Source of the DNA: Staphylococcus equorum
Lineage (GTDB): Bacteria > Bacillota > Bacilli > Staphylococcales > Staphylococcaceae
Length of the DNA stretch: 64,000 bases
NCBI RefSeq assembly: GCF_029531845.1
Contig: NZ_JAMBPV010000002.1
Coordinates: forward strand, 62,001 to 126,000
Direction of reading: 5' to 3'
Each line of letters starts with the position of its first letter. The first letter of the stretch is position 1. The notes under the pieces are model-generated. The model worked only from the letters and a program-made list of their open reading frames with translations. It was not told where the DNA came from and made no database searches. Of this stretch, positions 49,259 through 58,141 are shown piece after piece. Position numbers and translations under genes: made by a program.

Positions 49259-49361
49259 TATTTATTATAATTTTTAAAAACTGTAAATACCTCTACAAAA
49301 AATTAATCTAATAAATAAAACATACGATTGTTCTATTAAATTATAAAAAGTTGTGGTAATA

Positions 49362-49375
49362 TGAAAGCGGTTACA
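49362..49375 (+). promoter_or_regulatory. Perfect cre (CcpA) site of the rbs operon
   Basis: TGAAAGCGGTTACA fits TGNAARCGNWWWCA at every position, 18 bases before the rbsR start. Its right half, CGGTTACA, resembles a half of the palindrome at 50369, so RbsR might bind here as well. Confidence 0.7.
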
Positions 49376-49393
49376 CAAACTGAGGTGATTTCA

Positions 49394-50359
49394 TTGGCAA
49401 CAATTAAAGAAGTAGCGCGATTGGCAGGTTGCTCTGTAGCAACTGTCTCTAGAGCAATCAATAATAATGGTTATGTAAAAGCACAAACAAGAGCACAAAT
49501 TGAAAGTGCAATTACGCAACTGAAGTATCAACCGAATGAAGCGGCACGTACGTTATATAAGCGGAAATCTAAGATGATAGGATTATTGCTTCCAGATATT
49601 AGTAATCCGTTTTTCACACTTATCGCTCGTGGTGTAGAAGATGTAGCTTTGGCACACGGTTATCAAGTATTGATAGGTAATAGCGATAACGATATTGATA
49701 AAGCAAAAAATTATCTTTCTACATTTGTAGCTCACAATTGTACGGGTATGATTTCCACAGCACTAAATGAAAATGTAATTGAAAATACACTCAATACATA
49801 TGGTATTCCATTTGTATTTGTTGATCGTATCAATGACGGCAATAAAGGGATTTCTACAAATCATTTTGAAGGTGGTCAACTCCAAGCTCAATTAATCATC
49901 GAAGGGGAGGCACAACACGTGTTAATCGTGCATTCTGATTTAAATGTAGCTGCATTCCAATTACGGGTGGATGGTGTAGAAGATATTCTAAGGCAACATG
50001 ATGTGTCATATTGTCGTTGTGAAGAAGATCAAATAGATGACGAAGCACAATTTATTAAACAAATACGCCAAAATCGTATAGATAGCATTATATGTAGTAA
50101 CGATTTGATTGCGATTAAAATATTGGGTGTGATTCAACAACATGGATTTAAAGTGCCGAAAGACATACAACTTGTTGGTTATGACGATATACCATTTTCA
50201 AAAATGACATTTCCTCAAATTACAACGATAGACCAATCGGCATATCGTATAGGTGAACTTGCTGTATCGAAACTGCTCAATTTATATGATGAGGAAGACG
50301 AGAATCATGTTGACCAAGTAGCGATTACAGTGAAGCGGAGGAAAAGCACGAGATTTTAA
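49394..50359 (+). CDS. rbsR: LacI-family ribose operon repressor
   Basis: 321 residues from TTG 49394 (GAGGTG six bases upstream; the ATG at 49361 lies within the cre region and has no ribosome site). N-terminal LacI helix-turn-helix [22 protein letters not shown] (in part), then a hinge and a periplasmic-binding-like effector domain with [12 protein letters not shown] and [19 protein letters not shown]. It opens the rbs operon and is likely to sense ribose. Confidence 0.93.
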   Translation: MATIKEVARLAGCSVATVSRAINNNGYVKAQTRAQIESAITQLKYQPNEAARTLYKRKSKMIGLLLPDISNPFFTLIARGVEDVALAHGYQVLIGNSDNDIDKAKNYLSTFVAHNCTGMISTALNENVIENTLNTYGIPFVFVDRINDGNKGISTNHFEGGQLQAQLIIEGEAQHVLIVHSDLNVAAFQLRVDGVEDILRQHDVSYCRCEEDQIDDEAQFIKQIRQNRIDSIICSNDLIAIKILGVIQQHGFKVPKDIQLVGYDDIPFSKMTFPQITTIDQSAYRIGELAVSKLLNLYDEEDENHVDQVAITVKRRKSTRF

Positions 50360-50368
50360 TGCATAACA

Positions 50369-50382
50369 TGTAACGGGTTACA
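50369..50382. promoter_or_regulatory. Palindromic RbsR-operator candidate
   Basis: TGTAAC-GG-GTTACA is a perfect 6-bp inverted repeat typical of LacI-family operators, 23 bases before rbsD. It suggests an internal control point separate from rbsR. Confidence 0.6.
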
Positions 50383-50404
50383 TAAAAACTTTAGGGGTGA
50401 TTGA

Positions 50405-50794
50405 ATGTATAAGACAGGTATATTAAATAGCAAAATTTTAAAATTGTTAAGTGATTTAGGGCATACTGATCAAATTATCATTGCAGATTGTGGACTTCCA
50501 GTTCCAGAAGGTGTTAAGAAGATTGATCTCGCATTGGAATTTGGAAGGCCCTCTTTTATAGAAGTTTTTAATCTTATAAAAGCGCATATGGAAATTGAAC
50601 AAATGACATTAGCTGAAGAAATGATAACGCAAAATAACACATTATATCAGACATTATCAGCGGAAAATATTGAAATTCTAACGACATCACATGAGCAATT
50701 CAAAGTACAAAGTAAAGCAGTCAAAGCCATCATTCGCACAGGTGAAGCTAAACCTTTTGCTAATGTCGTACTGTCAAGCGGTGTTTTATTTTAA
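50405..50794 (+). CDS. rbsD: D-ribose pyranase
   Basis: Converts beta-pyranose to furanose forms of ribose. 129 residues, normal for the family. MYKTGILNSKILKLLSDLGHTD carries the conserved catalytic His near residue 20 (shown in part), and DCGLPVPEGVKKIDLALEFG follows. AGGGGTGA precedes the ATG. rbsA starts 12 bases after the stop. Confidence 0.95.
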   Translation: MYKTGILNSKILKLLSDLGHTDQIIIADCGLPVPEGVKKIDLALEFGRPSFIEVFNLIKAHMEIEQMTLAEEMITQNNTLYQTLSAENIEILTTSHEQFKVQSKAVKAIIRTGEAKPFANVVLSSGVLF

Positions 50795-50806
50795 GGGGTG
50801 AATAAA

Positions 50807-52300
50807 ATGATAAAGATGGAACAAATATTTAAATCTTTCGGTCAAAATGACGTATTAAGAGGCGTGGATTTTGAAATAGATGATGGTGAGATACACGCCT
50901 TAATGGGAGAAAATGGTGCTGGTAAAAGTACATTGATGAAGATACTCACAGGTGTATATAAATCGGATAGTGGTTCTGTTGAAGAAAACGATGAAGCTAT
51001 TCAGTTTAAAAATACCAAAGACGCGGAACAAAATGGTGTGTCATTCATACAACAAGAGTTAAATATATGGCCTAATTTGACGGTGTTAGAAAATTTATTT
51101 CTCGGTAAAGAGGAAACAAAGTTTTTAGGTATTGTCGATAATAAAAAGATGAAAAAACAAGCAAAAGCCATTTTCAAAAAACTAAATATTAATATCGATT
51201 TAAATAAAGAAGCGGGTGTTTTATCTGTAGGTATGCAGCAGATGTTAGAAATTAGTAAAGCGCTAATGCAAGATTCAAAAGTCATTATTATGGATGAGCC
51301 TACTGCAGCATTAACAAATAATGAGATTGATATTTTATTTGAACAAATTCGAAAACTGAAAAGTGAAGGCGTGTCATTTGTATATATATCTCACAGAATG
51401 GAAGAGATTTTCAGTATTTCAGACCGTATTACGGTAATGCGAGACGGACGTTCTATCTTAACTGCTGCAACAGCAGATACGACCAATGCGAAAATTGTTA
51501 AGGCAATGATTGGTAGAGACCTAGATAATCAATATCCGGATAGGCATTACACACAAGATGAGGAAGTTGTTCTTTCAGTGAAAAACCTCAGTTCTAATGA
51601 GCATAAGTTAAATGATATTCACTTTAATCTACATAAAGGTGAAATTCTGGGTTTTAGTGGATTGATGGGTGCAGGGAGATCTGAAATTATGCGTGTACTG
51701 TTCGGTTTAGATAAGGGGCGTATGCAAGTGAAAATGAATGGTCAACAATTACAGATAAATAATCCTAATCAATCTATCAAGCAAGGTTTAGCATTTATCA
51801 CAGAGAACAGAAAAGAAGAAGGTTTGGTGCTTCAAGATTCAATATTAGAGAATATTTCATTACCAGCGTTGAAAAGCTTTTCTAAATCTGGATTTTTAAC
51901 GCAAGGTTCTATGAAACAATATGCAGAACAAATGGTTCAACGATTGAATATTAAAGGTGAAAAAAATGATGCTTGTGTTGATTTATCAGGTGGTAACCAA
52001 CAAAAAGTCGTCATCGCAAAATGGATAGCAACTGCCCCGCATGTCTTAATTTTAGATGAGCCTACACGTGGTATCGATGTAGGTGCGAAAAGAGAGATTT
52101 ATCAATTGATGAATGAATTGACTGAACGTGGCATGTCTATCATTATGATTTCATCAGAATTGCCTGAAATCATAGGTATGAGTGACAGGGTGGCCGTTGT
52201 GCATGAAGGGAATATTACAGGTGTGTTAGAGAAAGCATCATTATCAGAAGAACGTATTATGACATTAGCTACAGGAGGGGAAGTACATGACACAGTCTAA
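50807..52300 (+). CDS. rbsA: Ribose ABC transporter ATP-binding protein
   Basis: 497 residues with two tandem ABC domains. The first has Walker A MGENGAGKSTLMK (about 33-45), signature LSVGMQQMLEISKAL and Walker B VIIMDEPTAAL. The second has a degenerate P-loop GLMGAGRSEIMR and an intact LSGGNQQKVVIAKW and LILDEPTRGIDVG, the usual sugar-ABC arrangement. ATG 50807 was chosen because AGGGGTG lies six bases upstream; GTG 50798 would overlap it. It overlaps rbsC by 14 bases. Confidence 0.95.
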   Translation: MIKMEQIFKSFGQNDVLRGVDFEIDDGEIHALMGENGAGKSTLMKILTGVYKSDSGSVEENDEAIQFKNTKDAEQNGVSFIQQELNIWPNLTVLENLFLGKEETKFLGIVDNKKMKKQAKAIFKKLNINIDLNKEAGVLSVGMQQMLEISKALMQDSKVIIMDEPTAALTNNEIDILFEQIRKLKSEGVSFVYISHRMEEIFSISDRITVMRDGRSILTAATADTTNAKIVKAMIGRDLDNQYPDRHYTQDEEVVLSVKNLSSNEHKLNDIHFNLHKGEILGFSGLMGAGRSEIMRVLFGLDKGRMQVKMNGQQLQINNPNQSIKQGLAFITENRKEEGLVLQDSILENISLPALKSFSKSGFLTQGSMKQYAEQMVQRLNIKGEKNDACVDLSGGNQQKVVIAKWIATAPHVLILDEPTRGIDVGAKREIYQLMNELTERGMSIIMISSELPEIIGMSDRVAVVHEGNITGVLEKASLSEERIMTLATGGEVHDTV

Positions 52301-53228
52301 ATTATCATTTTCATATTTAGAAAAGATAATTCCATTTATTGGATTAATATTATTGGTTATTATCATTAGTGCATTAAACAGCGCATTTTTAGAACCATCC
52401 AACTTATTTAATTTACTTAGACAAGTATCGATTAACGGGCTCATTGCATTTGGTATGACATTTGTTATCTTAACGGGCGGTATTGATTTGTCTGTCGGTT
52501 CTACATTGGCATTATCAAGTGCGATGATAGCAATTTTAATGGTATCAGGTGTAGATTCAATGATTGCCTTATTACTCGGCTGTATCTTTGGTGCAGTTCT
52601 AGGGGCAATTAACGGTTTATTAATCACTTTAGGTAAGATGGCGCCATTTATCGCAACTTTGGCTACTATGACTGTCTTTAGGGGCTTAACGCTAGTAATT
52701 ACGGATGGTAACCCAATTACAAGTTTAAATGGGAGCTATGCTTTCCAATTATTTGGACGTAGTTACTTTTTAGGCATACCTGTTCCGGCAGTCACAATGT
52801 TTGTAACGTTTGTCATTTTATATATTTTGCTACATAAAACAGTATTTGGTAGACAAACTTATGCAATGGGCGGTAATGAGAAAGCAGCATTTATTTCTGG
52901 TATTAAAGTAAATAAATTAAAAATCATGATTTATAGTTTAGCTGGCTTGATGTCGGCAATGGCTGGAGCAATATTAACATCACGCTTAAACTCTGCACAA
53001 CCAACGGCAGGGATGTCATATGAGTTAGATGCGATTGCAGCAGTTGTACTGGGTGGTACATCACTCACTGGTGGTAAAGGACGTATACTTGGCACATTAA
53101 TTGGTGTACTGATTATCGGTGTGTTAAACAATGGTTTGAATTTATTAGGCGTTTCATCGTTCTATCAACAAGTTGTTAAGGGTGTAGTGATTATCATAGC
53201 TGTATTAATTGATAGAAAAAATAAATAG
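52287..53228 (+). CDS. rbsC: Ribose ABC transporter permease
   Basis: 313 residues with eight to ten membrane helices. GLIAFGMTFVILTGGIDLSVGS (in part, about 50-70) and the EAA-like NEKAAFISGIKVNKLKIMIY loop mark the BPD_transp_2 permeases. GGAGGGGAAG inside rbsA serves as ribosome site, so the two are coupled. Forms the channel with RbsA and RbsB. Confidence 0.95.
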   Translation: MTQSKLSFSYLEKIIPFIGLILLVIIISALNSAFLEPSNLFNLLRQVSINGLIAFGMTFVILTGGIDLSVGSTLALSSAMIAILMVSGVDSMIALLLGCIFGAVLGAINGLLITLGKMAPFIATLATMTVFRGLTLVITDGNPITSLNGSYAFQLFGRSYFLGIPVPAVTMFVTFVILYILLHKTVFGRQTYAMGGNEKAAFISGIKVNKLKIMIYSLAGLMSAMAGAILTSRLNSAQPTAGMSYELDAIAAVVLGGTSLTGGKGRILGTLIGVLIIGVLNNGLNLLGVSSFYQQVVKGVVIIIAVLIDRKNK

Positions 53229-53245
53229 TGTGGGAGGTTTGCAAG

Positions 53246-54160
53246 ATGAAAAAACGATTAATCAGTGCAATTGCTATTTTATTATTTTTAACAGGATGTT
53301 CACTTGAGTCTCCTTTGGAAAATAATGATGGCGGTAAGTCAGATAAGAAAAAATCTGATATTGTCATCGGTGTAAGTATCTCAACGTTAAACAATCCTTT
53401 CTTTGTGAAAATTAAAGACGGTATAGAAGACGAGGCAAATAAACAAGGCGTTAAAGTGAAGTTTGCAGACGCGCAAGATGATGCAGCAAAACAAGCAAAT
53501 GATATTGATGATTTAATACAACAAAATGTAGATTATCTTATTGTGAATCCTACAGACTCAGATGCAATTTCTGGTAGTATACAAATTGCTAATGATCAGA
53601 ATATACCAGTAGTAACCTTAGATAGAGAAGTTGCTAAAGGGGAAGTCGCTTCATTTATTGCTTCAGATAACGTTAAAGGTGGGGAAATGGCTGCAAACCT
53701 AATCGTTGATAAATTTGGGGGAGATACTAAAGTTGCAGAGTTAGAAGGTATTCCTGGGGCAAGTGCTACAAGAGAACGTGGTAAAGGGTTTCATAACGTA
53801 GCAGATGATTCACTTGACGTGGTATCTAAACAAAGTGCAAAATTTAATAGAACAGAAGGATTGAACGTAACTCAAAATATTATTCAAGCACATCCAGATA
53901 TTAAAGCAATCTTTGCACAAAATGATGAAATGGCATTAGGCGCAATAGAAGCGGTTGGCAGCAAAGATATAAAAGTCATTGGTTTCGATGGTAATGAAGA
54001 TGCGATTAAATCAGTAGATAAAGGTAAATTATATGCTACGGTCGCGCAACAACCTGATTTGATGGGGAAAGAAAGTTTGAAAACAGTAATAGATATACAC
54101 AACGGCAAGAAAGTAGAGAAGAAGAATAAGATTCCATTAGAAATGAAAAAACAAAAGTAG
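53246..54160 (+). CDS. rbsB: Ribose-binding lipoprotein
   Basis: 304 residues from ATG 53246 (GGGAGG upstream; the GTG at 53228 overlaps the rbsC end). Signal peptide with lipobox LTGCS, Cys near residue 16. Type I periplasmic-binding fold: VIGVSISTLNNPFFVKIKDG (in part), DAQDDAAKQANDIDDLIQQ and KVIGFDGNEDAIKSVDKG. The lipidated receptor delivers ribose to RbsAC. Last gene of the operon; no rbsK follows. Confidence 0.94.
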   Translation: MKKRLISAIAILLFLTGCSLESPLENNDGGKSDKKKSDIVIGVSISTLNNPFFVKIKDGIEDEANKQGVKVKFADAQDDAAKQANDIDDLIQQNVDYLIVNPTDSDAISGSIQIANDQNIPVVTLDREVAKGEVASFIASDNVKGGEMAANLIVDKFGGDTKVAELEGIPGASATRERGKGFHNVADDSLDVVSKQSAKFNRTEGLNVTQNIIQAHPDIKAIFAQNDEMALGAIEAVGSKDIKVIGFDGNEDAIKSVDKGKLYATVAQQPDLMGKESLKTVIDIHNGKKVEKKNKIPLEMKKQK

Positions 54161-54216
54161 TAGTGAAAATAGCTTATAGCGCTATAGCATGATTAATAAG
54201 TGAACTCATATAGTAT

Positions 54217-54255
54217 AAAAAGCCGGATTGCATAGAAGATATGCTCCGGCTTTTA
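54217..54255. terminator. Bidirectional terminator between rbsB and msrA
   Basis: AAAAAGCCGGA-tt-GCATA / TATGC-TCCGGCTTTT (54217-54253). Confidence 0.9.
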
Positions 54256-54266
54256 TGATTGATTCG

Positions 54267-54770
54267 TTATTGTTTATAATTCTGACGATCATTTTGTTCT
54301 TCAGCGTAACGTTCCGGATTCTTTTTATAAAATTCCTGATGCTCTGCTTCAGCTTTATAGAATATAGAAGCGGGCAAGATTTGAGTTGCAATTGCCTTGT
54401 CTCTATTAAGCGTGTGTTTTAATTTTTCGATATACGTTTCAGCTACTTCTTTTTGATTATCATTAGAATAAAAAATAGCTGTCTTATACTGCGAGCCTCT
54501 ATCTTGGAATTGTCCACCTTCATCAGTTGGATCTATTACAGAAAAGAAAATTTCTAATAATTTATTATATGAAAACAGAGCGACATCATATTCGATTTCG
54601 ACAGTTTCAAAATGCCCAGTGTTACCGGTTTTGACTTGTTCATATGAGGGATTATCAACAGTTCCTCCCATGTAACCAGAAGTTACTTGTTCAATACCTT
54701 CATACGTGTCAAAAGGCTTGACCATGCACCAAAAGCAACCTCCAGCGAAGTATGCTTTGTTTATATTCAT
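54267..54770 (-). CDS. msrA: Peptide methionine-S-sulfoxide reductase A
   Basis: Repairs oxidised methionine in proteins. 167 residues from ATG 54770 (AAAGGGTG six bases upstream; the frame upstream has no better site). The catalytic motif AGGCFWCM has Cys at residue 12, followed by GYMGG, and the chain contains [14 protein letters not shown] near the middle. It lacks further conserved C-terminal Cys, so recycling of the active site uses Cys15 of the CFWC motif or an external thiol. Confidence 0.95.
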   Translation of the reverse strand: MNINKAYFAGGCFWCMVKPFDTYEGIEQVTSGYMGGTVDNPSYEQVKTGNTGHFETVEIEYDVALFSYNKLLEIFFSVIDPTDEGGQFQDRGSQYKTAIFYSNDNQKEVAETYIEKLKHTLNRDKAIATQILPASIFYKAEAEHQEFYKKNPERYAEEQNDRQNYKQ

Positions 54771-54909
54771 GCTTAACACCCTTTCTGTATTAGACCTTAG
54801 TACCATATATTAAGATTTTACTTGATTTTTATACTCTTTTTATATAACTTTAATATATGTTAATTATAGTACATAGAAGTGCAATTTTGAAGATATAAGG
54901 TTGATAATA

Positions 54910-55890
54910 ATGAATAAGTACAAAAAAAGAAGTACATTAGATGCGAACGAAGAAACAACACAAGCACCTTTACGGAGGGTGAAAAAGAAGCGGATTAGAA
55001 AACTTCCCTTCATTATTTTAATTATCATTATCCTATTGGCGATAGTGATTGGTTATGCGATTCATGGGTATAATTCAGGTATTGAATATGCTAAAGATCA
55101 TGGTAAAACACTGAAACAGCATGAATTTAACGGTGCTCAAAAAAATGACGGTAAGATTACAGTCATGGTGTTAGGCGCAGATAAGGAGCAAGGCGGTATT
55201 TCCAGAACAGATTCTATTATGATTGCTCAATATGATTTTGTGAATAAGAAGCTGAAAATGATGTCTGTTATGCGTGATATATATGCAGATATTCCGGGAA
55301 ATGGGCAGCATAAGATTAACTCTGCATATTCTATAGGTGGTCCAGAATTAATGAGAAAGACACTGAAGAAAAACTTAGGCGTAGATCCTGAGTATTATGC
55401 TATTTTAGACTTTACTGGTTTTGAAAAAATGATTGATGAACTAGAACCTAACGGTGTACCTATAGATGTAGAAAAAGATATGTCAAAAAATATAGGCGTA
55501 TCACTGAAAGAAGGGCACCATCGATTAAATGGTAAAGAGCTTTTAGGTTATGCTAGGTTTAGACATGATGCTGAAGGCGACTTTGGTCGTGTCCGCAGAC
55601 AACAACAAGTGATGCAAGCACTCAAAGGAGAACTTGCAAGTATCGATACACTTCCTAAATTGCCACGTGTAGCTGGTATTTTAAGAGGTTACTTGAATAC
55701 GAACATGCCAGATTCTGCAATTATGCAGGCAGGCTTAAATTTTGGTATTCGAGGCGATAAAAACGTAGACTCTCTAACATTGCCTGTCGAAGGAAGTTAC
55801 CAAGATATTCAAACATTTGGTGATGGTAGTGCATTAGAAATCGATAAAGCGAAAAATAAAGAAGACGTTCAGAAGTTTTTAAACGAATAA
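54910..55890 (+). CDS. msrR: LytR-CpsA-Psr family cell-wall glycopolymer ligase MsrR
   Basis: 326 residues from ATG 54910 (AAGG nine bases upstream; TTG 54901 would abut it). Basic cytoplasmic N-terminus, one transmembrane helix (about 37-58, [20 protein letters not shown]), then the extracytoplasmic LCP domain: [45 protein letters not shown] and [22 protein letters not shown] (each in part). LCP enzymes attach wall teichoic acid or capsule to peptidoglycan. The position next to msrA matches S. aureus msrR. Confidence 0.93.
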   Translation: MNKYKKRSTLDANEETTQAPLRRVKKKRIRKLPFIILIIIILLAIVIGYAIHGYNSGIEYAKDHGKTLKQHEFNGAQKNDGKITVMVLGADKEQGGISRTDSIMIAQYDFVNKKLKMMSVMRDIYADIPGNGQHKINSAYSIGGPELMRKTLKKNLGVDPEYYAILDFTGFEKMIDELEPNGVPIDVEKDMSKNIGVSLKEGHHRLNGKELLGYARFRHDAEGDFGRVRRQQQVMQALKGELASIDTLPKLPRVAGILRGYLNTNMPDSAIMQAGLNFGIRGDKNVDSLTLPVEGSYQDIQTFGDGSALEIDKAKNKEDVQKFLNE

Positions 55891-55921
55891 TATAAGTCAG
55901 TTGCCATGTGTGGTAATTATA

Positions 55922-55964
55922 AAAAGATAGACAGTCATTTTTATGATTGTCTATCTTTGTTTTG
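55922..55964 (+). terminator. Terminator of msrR
   Basis: AAAGATAGACAGTCAT / ATGATTGTCTATCTTT, one G-U pair (within 55923-55957), then GTTTTG. Confidence 0.85.
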
Positions 55965-56065
55965 TCAGTAAAGTCTTTGTTGGCAGTTTTTGTGCATATT
56001 TTCTGCGGGCACAGCCTCACCCTGTAGTTTTCGGCTCGTACTTTTCCCATAGGAGTCAGTATAAG
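55965..56065 (+). repeat. Dispersed intergenic repeat, family 2, copy 2
   Basis: GTAAAGTCTTTGTTGGCAGTTTTTGTGCAT, then GGGCACAGCCTCACCCTGTAG, TCGGCTCGTAC and GGAGTCAG (in parts) align block by block with the minus strand of 14045-14175. Non-coding. Confidence 0.6.
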
Positions 56066-56159
56066 TTACTGCCTTGATTTTAAGAAATAGCATAGATGAA
56101 TTAAATTGTTGTTGTGTTTCTAGTATCATAGAAAAAGAACATTACTAAAAAAATGATGT

Positions 56160-56206
56160 TAAATATAAAAACAAATCAAACGCTATCTATTAACGTTTGG
56201 TTTGTT
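56160..56206 (-). terminator. Terminator of the tautomerase gene
   Basis: AACAAATCAAACG (56170-56182) / CGTTTGGTTTGTT (56194-56206), one G-U, with T-rich sequence following on the minus strand. Confidence 0.8.
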
Positions 56207-56239
56207 TACGTTCTCTATACGTATAAATTTAGTTTGATA

Positions 56240-56425
56240 TTATTGATCGGATTTTCTAACGCCGGCAACACCATAGTGTGATGCTTTCATTTCTTCAATA
56301 ACGACTTGAATTGCTTCTTTGTTAGCACCTGTAGTTTTTTCTACAGCTTGTGTTACTTCAGAGACTAAATCTTTAAGTTGATCGTCTGAACGACCTTCTA
56401 ATAATTTTACATTAACGATTGGCAT
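56240..56425 (-). CDS. 4-oxalocrotonate tautomerase family protein
   Basis: 61 residues starting MPIVNVKLLEGRSDDQLKDL: after removal of Met, Pro1 is the catalytic base of this superfamily, and Arg12 fits the active-site Arg. The length is the canonical 4-OT monomer size, assembled as hexamers. AGGAGG precedes the ATG. The physiological substrate in staphylococci is unknown; it stands alone. Confidence 0.9.
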   Translation of the reverse strand: MPIVNVKLLEGRSDDQLKDLVSEVTQAVEKTTGANKEAIQVVIEEMKASHYGVAGVRKSDQ

Positions 56426-56520
56426 GTATATTTCCTCCTAAAACAATTTAAACATATTATATCATGAAAATTCTCACAATTCTAAAAATAATATAAAAAG
56501 AACGTTTGTTCCCTTTAGTA

Positions 56521-56549
56521 TTGAAAGAGAACAAACGTTCGTATATAAT
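56521..56549 (+). promoter_or_regulatory. SOS-controlled promoter of the Y-family polymerase gene
   Basis: TTGAAA (56521-56526), a 17-base spacer and TATAAT (56544-56549). The spacer contains the LexA box at 56528-56541. A weaker second box, GAACGTTTGTTC, is at 56500-56511. Confidence 0.85.
56528..56541. promoter_or_regulatory. LexA (SOS) box
   Basis: AGAACAAACGTTCG matches CGAACRNRYGTTYG at 13 of 14 and lies between the -35 and -10 boxes. Confidence 0.85.
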
Positions 56550-56576
56550 AGAATTAATTGAGGGAGGTTATTTGAT

Positions 56577-57839
56577 ATGTATGATTATAATCTAGTGGAA
56601 GAAAGAGATGTATTGTGTATAGACCAAAAGAGTTTTTTTGCAAGTGTGTCTTGTATTCAAAAAGGATTAGATCCAATGAAGGAGAAATTAGCCGTTGTTG
56701 CCGATACGAAGAGACAAGGATCAGTTGTTTTAGCTGCCACAGGCCCTTTGAAAGCGCTAGGGATTAAAACTGGGTCGAGACTATTCGAAATACCACATAG
56801 AAGCGACATATATATTATTAATCCGAGTATGAGAAAATATTTGGAAGTGTCTGTAGCAATATCAAAAATTGCTTTACGTTATGTAGCGCCGGAAGATCTA
56901 CATCAATATAGTATCGATGAATTTTTTATGGATGTTACGGATAGCTATCACCGTTTTAGTACTACGATTCATTCATTTTGTGAAAAGCTGCAATGTGAAA
57001 TCGAAGAAGAAACAGGGATTAACTGTTCTATTGGTATTGGTTCAAATATGCTTTTAAGTAAGATTGCGATGGACGTAGAAGCGAAACACGCTTCAAGCTT
57101 AATTGCAGAGTGGCGTTACCAAGATGTACCGAATAAACTTTGGCCTATTCAACCGTTAAGTGAATTTTGGGGTATTAGTAGAAAAACAGAAGCTAAATTG
57201 AATAAACGAGGCATTTTCACTATCGGCGATTTAGCAAATTATCCTTATCAATATTTAAAGAGAGATTTAGGGGTTGTAGGCGTAGATTTGCATTTACATG
57301 CGAATGGCATAGACCAAAGTAGAGTAAGAGATAAATATGAAGTAATGAATCCATCGATTTGTAAAAGTCAAATACTGATGCGCGATTATCGTTATGAAGA
57401 AGCTAAGGTTGTCATGCGTGAGTTGATTGAAGACGTTGCTAGTCGTGTTAGGGCAAGAAACCAATTAGCAAAAACGATCCATTTTTCATTTGGTTATAGT
57501 GATGAAGGTAGTGTTAATAAACAATACACCCTACAGGATCCGACGAATTTGGAAGAGCAAATTTATAAAGTCGTTGAACATTTTGCAGATAAATTATGTG
57601 ATCATACTATGTTATTTCGAACAGTAAGTGTTTCATTAACAAAATTTATAGATGAAAAAGACAGACAGTTAAACCTGTTTATAGATGAATATGAAAGAAA
57701 AAGAAATGAAAAATTAGCGACAACCATTGATGCCTTACATCAGAAGTTCGGTCGAGGCATCGTATCTAAAGCTGTATCTTATACAGATGCAGGTACAAAA
57801 CACGGCCGTCTAGGACTCATGGCAGGTCATAAGATGTAA
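56577..57839 (+). CDS. Y-family (UmuC/ImpB-type) translesion DNA polymerase
   Basis: Error-prone lesion-bypass polymerase of 420 residues. Palm-domain acidic residues are in VLCIDQKSFFASV (Asp about residue 16) and YSIDEFFMDVT (Asp-Glu about 113-114). NCSIGIGSNMLLSKIA and the finger segment RQGSVVLAATGPLKALGIKTG (in part) are typical of the UmuC-like group with the longer little-finger C-terminus. No UmuD partner gene is adjacent, as is usual in staphylococci. GGGAGG precedes the ATG, and a LexA box sits inside the promoter. Confidence 0.93.
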   Translation: MYDYNLVEERDVLCIDQKSFFASVSCIQKGLDPMKEKLAVVADTKRQGSVVLAATGPLKALGIKTGSRLFEIPHRSDIYIINPSMRKYLEVSVAISKIALRYVAPEDLHQYSIDEFFMDVTDSYHRFSTTIHSFCEKLQCEIEEETGINCSIGIGSNMLLSKIAMDVEAKHASSLIAEWRYQDVPNKLWPIQPLSEFWGISRKTEAKLNKRGIFTIGDLANYPYQYLKRDLGVVGVDLHLHANGIDQSRVRDKYEVMNPSICKSQILMRDYRYEEAKVVMRELIEDVASRVRARNQLAKTIHFSFGYSDEGSVNKQYTLQDPTNLEEQIYKVVEHFADKLCDHTMLFRTVSVSLTKFIDEKDRQLNLFIDEYERKRNEKLATTIDALHQKFGRGIVSKAVSYTDAGTKHGRLGLMAGHKM

Positions 57840-58141
57840 AGTTTTGAACGTGCATGATTTCCTAGAAGGCGTAGCTCGAGCATGTAATTGCTCACTCATA
57901 CTATTTTGTCGGGCGTCAGAACGTTACAAAATCAGTACAGGGATACCTAAAGTTAAACAAAAATGAAGGCTGGCATTAATTGCGATAAATATAAGGGAAT
58001 AGTAGTTCATCGAGTTACTAAAATAGATAATAACTAAAAAAATGATGATTTCTACTTCATTAATCGTAGAAATCATCATTTTTTTAGTTATCTGAGATTT
58101 AGTGCCCCAGCTCCTACTAATAAAGTAAGTATATTAGTATT
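57840..58141. other. 302-base intergenic stretch
   Basis: Contains the long terminator at 58030-58091. The segment 57842-57930 has unusually high GC for an intergenic region here, but I see no clear match to the repeat families and no gene. Confidence 0.45.
58030..58091. terminator. Bidirectional terminator with a perfect 26-bp stem
   Basis: 58030-58055 and 58066-58091 are exact reverse complements around a 10-base loop. The arms carry A7/T7 tracts, so transcripts from both sides can end here. Confidence 0.9.
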
